Below, one piece after another: positions 59,280-64,000 of a DNA stretch of 64,000 bases. The translations under genes were made by a program, and so were the position numbers. The notes under the pieces are model-generated. The model saw only the letters and a program-made list of their open reading frames with translations. It had not been told where the DNA came from and did not search any database. The stretch is from Phyto melanocephala (Eukaryota > Arthropoda > Insecta > Diptera > Rhinophoridae), in contig OW799233.1 in the NCBI GenBank assembly GCA_941918925.1, forward strand, positions 44,940,275-45,004,274, in the 5' to 3' direction. Positions within the stretch are counted from its first letter, which is position 1. Every line of letters begins with the position of its first letter.

Positions 59280-60150
59280 ACTAGCCAAACCCGACGTGCG
59301 TTGCTACGCCCCTTAATGAATCGAAATGCATTCTGAATTTTAATTGAATATCAATTGCAAAAACCTAAAAATTATAATTTTTTTTATGGGCGTGGCATTG
59401 CCCACTTTTCTAATCACGAAATTGTAAAGTCATAACAGCTCAATATGTGTGCAAAGTTTCAGAAGAATCGGACCAGTGCAAGTACCTCAAAATTATAATT
59501 GTTTTTAAGGGCGTGGCCCTGCCCACTTTTCTAATCACGAAATTGTAAAGTCATAACAGCTCAATATGTGTTCAAAGTTTCAGAATATTCGGTCCAGTGC
59601 AAGTACCTCAAAATGATACCTTTTTTTATGGGCGTGGCACTGCCCACTTTTCTAATCACGAAATTATTTAGTCATGACAGCTCGATATGTGTGCAAAGTT
59701 TCAGAAAAATCGGTCTGGTGCAAGTACCTCAAAATTATAACCTTTTTTTATGGGCGTGGCCCTGACCACTTTTCTAATCACGAAATTATATGGTTATGAA
59801 AGCTTAGTATGTGTGCAAAGTTTCAGAAAAATCGGTCCAGTGCAAGTACCTCAAAATTAAAATTTTTTTAGGGGCGTGGCCCCGCCCACTTTTTTTATCA
59901 CAAAATTATTTAGTCATGACAGCTCGATATGTGTGCAAAGTTTCAGAAAAATCGGTCAAGTGCAAGTAGCTAAAACTGATAACTAATTTTTATGGGCGTG
60001 GCCCCGCCCACTTTTTTCTACCCATAAACACTCCCTGGTATGTGTCCAACAACTTGCCAAAGTTTGAGTCCGATTGGTTTTACAGTTTCGGAGTCTATAG
60101 CTAACACACACACACACACACACACACAGATTCCCTTTTATATATATAGA
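59280..60150 (-). mobile_element. Helitron-type element with five internal tandem repeats, copy 2
   Basis: Inverted relative of 51756-53115. On the minus strand it starts TCTATATATATAAAAGGG at 60150, has a (GT)n run, about five units of ~120 bp, and ends GGGTTTGGCTAG with a flanking T at 59280. Fewer units than copy 1 (five against nine). Confidence 0.8.
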
Positions 60151-60655
60151 TAGGTATTGTCATAATTTACTTTAGTACGGAAAAACAACAAATCTTATCA
60201 GCATTTCTTAGCCTGGCTGATGCGACAGCTGCAATTACGAAGTACCAAAATAAGCATTAAAATGACTAAGTACCAATTTTACATATGAAAGCAAGAATAT
60301 CGATTATTGGCTTTGGATTTTCAGTGAAAAAATCCCAAAATATTTTTATAGAAATTTAGTATGCATATTAAACAAATAACTTGATTTGTACATACATATA
60401 TTTTTTTGAATTTATTCCTATACCTTCGCATACACTGAATCAATTGGGTCTCCGTTTAGATATATTCATTATAAATATTATAAGATAATAACATATAATC
60501 GCTTAAGGATATATTTTGTGAATATTGGTTATTTTATTTTATAATACCACTTGTTAATTAGAAAATAATATAAAATAAATACAAAAGACTTCTTAAAAAA
60601 CTTAAAAAACTAACTAAATGCCAAAGTCTCTCCGTACATTTTGTTATTTTTAACT
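60151..60655. other. nothing recognised
   Basis: AT-rich; no coding motif. Confidence 0.35.
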
Positions 60656-60940
60656 TAAAAATTCTTGTATTGAATTCAGTAGTCCCTAATACGTTGCAGG
60701 ACCTGCCTTAGTACTTAGTAATTTTTCATTGAGTGTACAAGTTTCGTTGTAGTTAAAGCATCTTTTTTCCCCACTCTTCCTTAATAACGGTTTTAAGTTT
60801 TACCTTACTCGATATGCTGTGTTGCCGAATCTTTCTTTCCAAGTGGTGTCATAAATGCTCAATCGGGTTCAGATCGGATGACAGTGCTGGGTGATTTATC
60901 TGCTTGGGGACATTATCATGAAGTCAGTCCTTCACTATTT
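60656..60940 (-). pseudogene. Tc1-like transposase, C-terminal remnant
   Basis: On the minus strand: LHDNVPKQINHPALSSDLNPIEHL, a stop in place of Trp, then HHLERKIRQHSISSKVKLKT and VIKEEWGKKML. DLNPIE carries the last acidic residue of the Tc1 catalytic triad. The mariner at 60941-61809 sits immediately upstream in reading direction, just before the DN motif. Confidence 0.7.
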
Positions 60941-61809
60941 TAAAGCGTGATTTTTAAGAGCTATAGGAAAGTTTAAAAAAAAACACATAAAATTCACAAA
61001 AATTCATGAAATCTTTATTTGGATCGATAGTACGGTCCATAATTAAATGTTTGAAGATTGTTTTATGCAAATGTTGACCGTGACTGCGCCTTAAATGGTC
61101 CATCCGCTTAGTCCAATTTTGGCATACTCTTTCCAACATTTCGGCCGGTATCTCATGAATAAATGCTTCAATGTTGTCTTCCAATGTGTCAATTGAAGCG
61201 GGCATGTGTGTATAGACATGAGCTTTAACATAGCCCCACAAAAAATAGTCTTAAGGCGTTAAATCGCATGGTATAGGCGGCCAATTGACCGGTCCCGTAC
61301 GTGAAATAAAATGTTCACCGAACTCGCCTCTCAATAAGTCCATTGTTAAGCGTGCTGTGTGGCATGTGGCACCGTCTTGTTGAAGCCACATGTCATACAA
61401 GTCAAGCTATTGCATTGGATATCATTTCACGGTAGCGCTCACATCATCTTTGAAGAAACGCACCAAACTTTGACTATTTCTGGATGCATTGGTAGCTCTT
61501 GCAATACTTCTGGCCGATCTTCACTCCAAAATCGACAATTCTGCTTTTCAACGTACCCATTGAGCCAAAAATGAGCTTCGTCGCTGAACAAAATTTTTCG
61601 ATAAAAAGCGCGCGATTAACTTTCTTAACAGAGCACGCATTTTGATAATAAAATTCAATAATTTGCAAGCATTGTTCGTTTGTAAGACGATTCATGGTTA
61701 AATTATAGACCAAACTGAAGATGTTTGACAGTGAAACAAAATACGAAACGTGCGTCAGCTGTTTAAACTAGTGTTGCCAAAAAGATAATAGCTAAAATAT
61801 CACCCTTTA
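60941..61809 (-). mobile_element. internally deleted mariner-type element (DD41D group)
   Basis: The ends are TAAAGSGTGAT...TTAAGAGCTAT inverted repeats, with TA at both edges. On the minus strand the N-terminal part (MNRLTNEQCLQIIEFYYQNA, ending VNRAL) joins directly, across a deletion, to the first catalytic motif region. That region is read in a shifted frame around SATKLIFGSMGT for SDEAHFWLNG. Then come an LWFQQ-like segment near 61380 and the C-terminal block (HEIPAEMLERVCQNWTKRMD, LRRSHGQHLH, 60954-61241). A non-autonomous derivative. Confidence 0.75.
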
Positions 61810-62171
61810 GAGTTCTGTTTTGAATCGTTGTTTTGCAAAAGGTGGTACAAACTTCCCTTAAATAATGTATACATGTCAGTATAATCACCAATATAAGCGT
61901 TTACGATTTGATGGTGAAAGAGGGGTAAAAGATTGTTATTATTTAAAAACTGTAGTCGTCTCTTTGAATGGCAATTTTATATACTGTGAGAGTCAATTCA
62001 AAGTAAACACCACATATAACTTTAAAATTGTGGCGAATATTTTTATATATTAACAATTATTTATAGCTAATTAGTAAAAAGAGTAGAAATAAATTAATGA
62101 AAACAATAATATTAAAAAGATCAACTCAAAAAATAAAAAAAAATAAAAAACTTTTTGAAATGAAATATACC
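61810..62171. other. short flank, possibly more of the Tc1 remnant
   Basis: No further motif could be read with confidence. The 62-codon frame at 61865-62053 has no recognisable feature. Confidence 0.3.
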
Positions 62172-62479
62172 AATTTAATGCGTCAAATGAAGGCAAACAG
62201 TCACATAAACACTTAAGAAAATATGTTGCAAACGCAAAAATGGTGGCAGCTTTTTAAAAATTTTTTATTTCTAATTATAACGGGGAAGTACCGTTCCAAA
62301 TATTCGTCTCTTTCAAATTGAATGTAGAATAAAAAAAATATTTTCACATAAAATAGTCGAGAATAGACAATAGGAAAGCAAACTTCCATTTATGCTCGTG
62401 AAATCATAATAGATTTACATGAAAACGGTAAAATGACTGTGTGAAATAAGAAAAACTGTTGTAAGGAAAAAATTTGTCG

Positions 62480-63630
62480 GCCATTTTGTTGCAGACGCCA
62501 TCTTAGATTTTATACTAGTTTAATAGTTAACTACATTGTACTGGTCAAGCCCATTTATTCGATACCAATATTGTGGGGGTTAAAGGGGACTTTGTCGTAA
62601 CAAGTATATTTGACTCATATATTCAACACTTAATCTAGCTAGCTTTTTTCATAGCTAACTATATTTTAATGCTCAAGCCCTTTCATATAATTCCAATATT
62701 GTCTCCCTCGGTTGTATAGAAACTGAAATATATCGATTTCCGTTTGTAAATTTCAGGAAAAACAGCAAAGAAGTTGTACTCTGGTGCTTATATCTGTGGC
62801 TTGGAGCTAAATAAAAGGGCCAATGCCACTTTTTTGCTCTTTTGAGTTAATCATTGCATTAGATTTGTTTTCTTGCTCTATTTCATTATGGTAAAACAGC
62901 TAAAGTCATACTTAACCCAAAACAGCTTCATAAATAAAATGCTGGCCAATATCACTATGAAAGCATCTATAAAAGTTTAAGTTCAATTCCAATTTTCTCA
63001 AAAGTAAATATTTTGACATTGGCCCTTTTAGCTCCAAGCCACAGATATATCGGTTGGTTTCAAACCGATTTGTTAGTTTTTCTTAGAAATAATTTCTGTA
63101 ATTTTGGTATCCTAGGCGTGTTCAAAATTATTTAGGAGTTTAAACAATTTTGATATATTTAAACAGATATAATTTATTTAAAATAATTTTTGCCTATAAC
63201 TTGCCGATTAGTGACCAAGGTGTCAAAAATTTTTCACGAGTATCTCCAGAGGCATACCAAGTCTATAAATTGTAACAACCATTTTTATTTATTATCCTAA
63301 GGCTAGGAAATCTTAATTTTTATAATAAAAATAAACGACAAATCAGAGGCAGTCGTGTTTATATATTAGAAAGTTATAGCGCGATTATGCTGATTTCAAA
63401 TACTGATCATCTCCCAAATATATCTGATATTTTGATACTCTAGTCGGTGGGCTTTAAAAATTTGATTTTTACATACACACGTACAGACACATACAATGCT
63501 TAGTCGACTTATCGAATCATAAGCTTTCAGAAAATATATATACTTTATGGGGTCGGAAATGAATATTGTGGAAATTTCACACGAAACGACAAACCTATTT
63601 ATACCCTTGCACCCACTGTGGATGGTATGA
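62480..63630 (+). repeat. DINE-like long repeat inside the Tc1-like element
   Basis: Starts GACGCCATCTTAGATTTT, passes TGGTGCTTATATCT, CGATTTGTTAGTTTTTCTTA and GTGACCAAGGTGTC, and ends TACTTTATGGGGTCGGAAAT, then TATACCCTTGCACCCACTG. It is itself interrupted by the MITE at 62793-63045. Confidence 0.6.
62793..63045. mobile_element. 253-bp MITE with TATA target duplication
   Basis: Inverted ends TCTGTGGCTTGGAGCTAA, followed inward by AAGGGCCAATG, bound a non-coding core. TATA occurs on both sides (62789-62792 and 63046-63049). The uninterrupted repeat at about 55288 shows the empty site. Confidence 0.75.
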
Positions 63631-64000
63631 AAAGAAGATTATCTGAGCATTTTGTGACATAACGTTGCCTCTTCTATGGATAAATTGTGCTTTTCACAAA
63701 ACCATCCTCAGGAATCCCCAAAACCTTAATCCAATCGAGCAACTGTGAGAATATGTAGACAAAAAAGTGGAATAAAAGAACTGTTCTTGCAGGGATGACC
63801 TAAAGGCGGCATGAATTGAGTGAAATTCTACCTGATTTTACCAAAAAACTAGTTGTTAAATCGATGTTTAGAAGGTTATAAGCTGTAATTAAGTTAAAAG
63901 GATGACACACAAAATATTTAAAATAAACTTTTATGTAACATGCAGACTTCTGTTTACTTTGATTTGACGCATTAAATTATTATAATATAAAATAAAAAAA

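Larger units (their letters stand above)
62172..63978 (+). mobile_element. Tc1-like element with TIRs, interrupted by repeats
   Basis: The two outer ends are inverted copies of AATTTAATGCGTCAAATSAA followed by a GCAAACAG/GTAAACAG segment. On the plus strand near 63690-63910 the C-terminal transposase remnant reads NPQNLNPIEQL, a stop for Trp, EYVDKKVE and later CLEGYKL-like sequence with frameshifts. LNPIE marks the end of the D34E-type core. The front of the transposase is missing, replaced by a DINE-like repeat (about 62480-63630). Confidence 0.6.

Overview
The window is animal nuclear DNA, very AT-rich, from a fly (Diptera), probably a calyptrate. Evidence: spliced insect-type AA15 genes with signal peptides, and many repeats resembling the Drosophila INE-1/DINE-1 family. 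The species is inferred, not identified. Almost everything that is not one host gene family is mobile DNA.

Host genes. All recognisable host genes belong to one minus-strand tandem family: two-exon, secreted copper-dependent lytic polysaccharide monooxygenases (LPMO, family AA15, chitin-binding type-4 fold). There are five intact copies: A (12993-13908), C (32675-33624), D (36715-37612), E (44047-44941) and F (48345-49492). There are also two dead ones: B (18053-18977) and G (exon 1 only, 51131-51286). Each intact copy has a 59-codon exon 1 (24-residue signal peptide, then the mature N-terminal His), a phase-0 intron and an exon 2 carrying the second copper His. A TATA-like box lies about 60-75 bases upstream of each ATG. 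D and E are near-identical and sit in a 3.3 kb segmental duplication. Copies differ at the axial copper position (Tyr or Phe), in a Cys-containing loop and in the C-terminal tail. The products probably act outside the cell on chitin or a related polysaccharide.

Mobile DNA, left to right. 1.6-7.0 kb: a hAT-like MITE with an 8-bp target duplication, a DINE-like repeat, a Harbinger-like MITE with TTA duplication, and a mariner-derived MITE. 7.2-11.9 kb: a Helitron-type element swollen by a 3.6 kb satellite of ~118-bp monomers. 14.4-17.6 kb: mariner remnants, a tRNA-derived SINE inside a Penelope fragment, and a foldback. 19.4-24.2 kb: a three-level nest with a Penelope-like element (RT plus GIY-YIG, with hammerhead-like cores in its terminal repeats) inside a DINE-like repeat inside another repeat. 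26-31 kb: a second hAT-like MITE and a mariner inserted in an uncharacterised mobile ORF. 36-47.5 kb: the duplicated block with Helitron helicase remnants, a third hAT-like MITE and a decayed R1-like LINE. 51-60 kb: two Helitron-type elements with internal ~121-bp tandem repeats, and a cluster of DINE-like repeats. 60-64 kb: a mariner inside a Tc1 remnant, and a Tc1-like element containing a DINE-like repeat which itself contains a MITE.

Limits. Assignments come from reading motifs, terminal repeats and target duplications by eye. No database search or alignment was run, and boundaries of decayed repeats are approximate.
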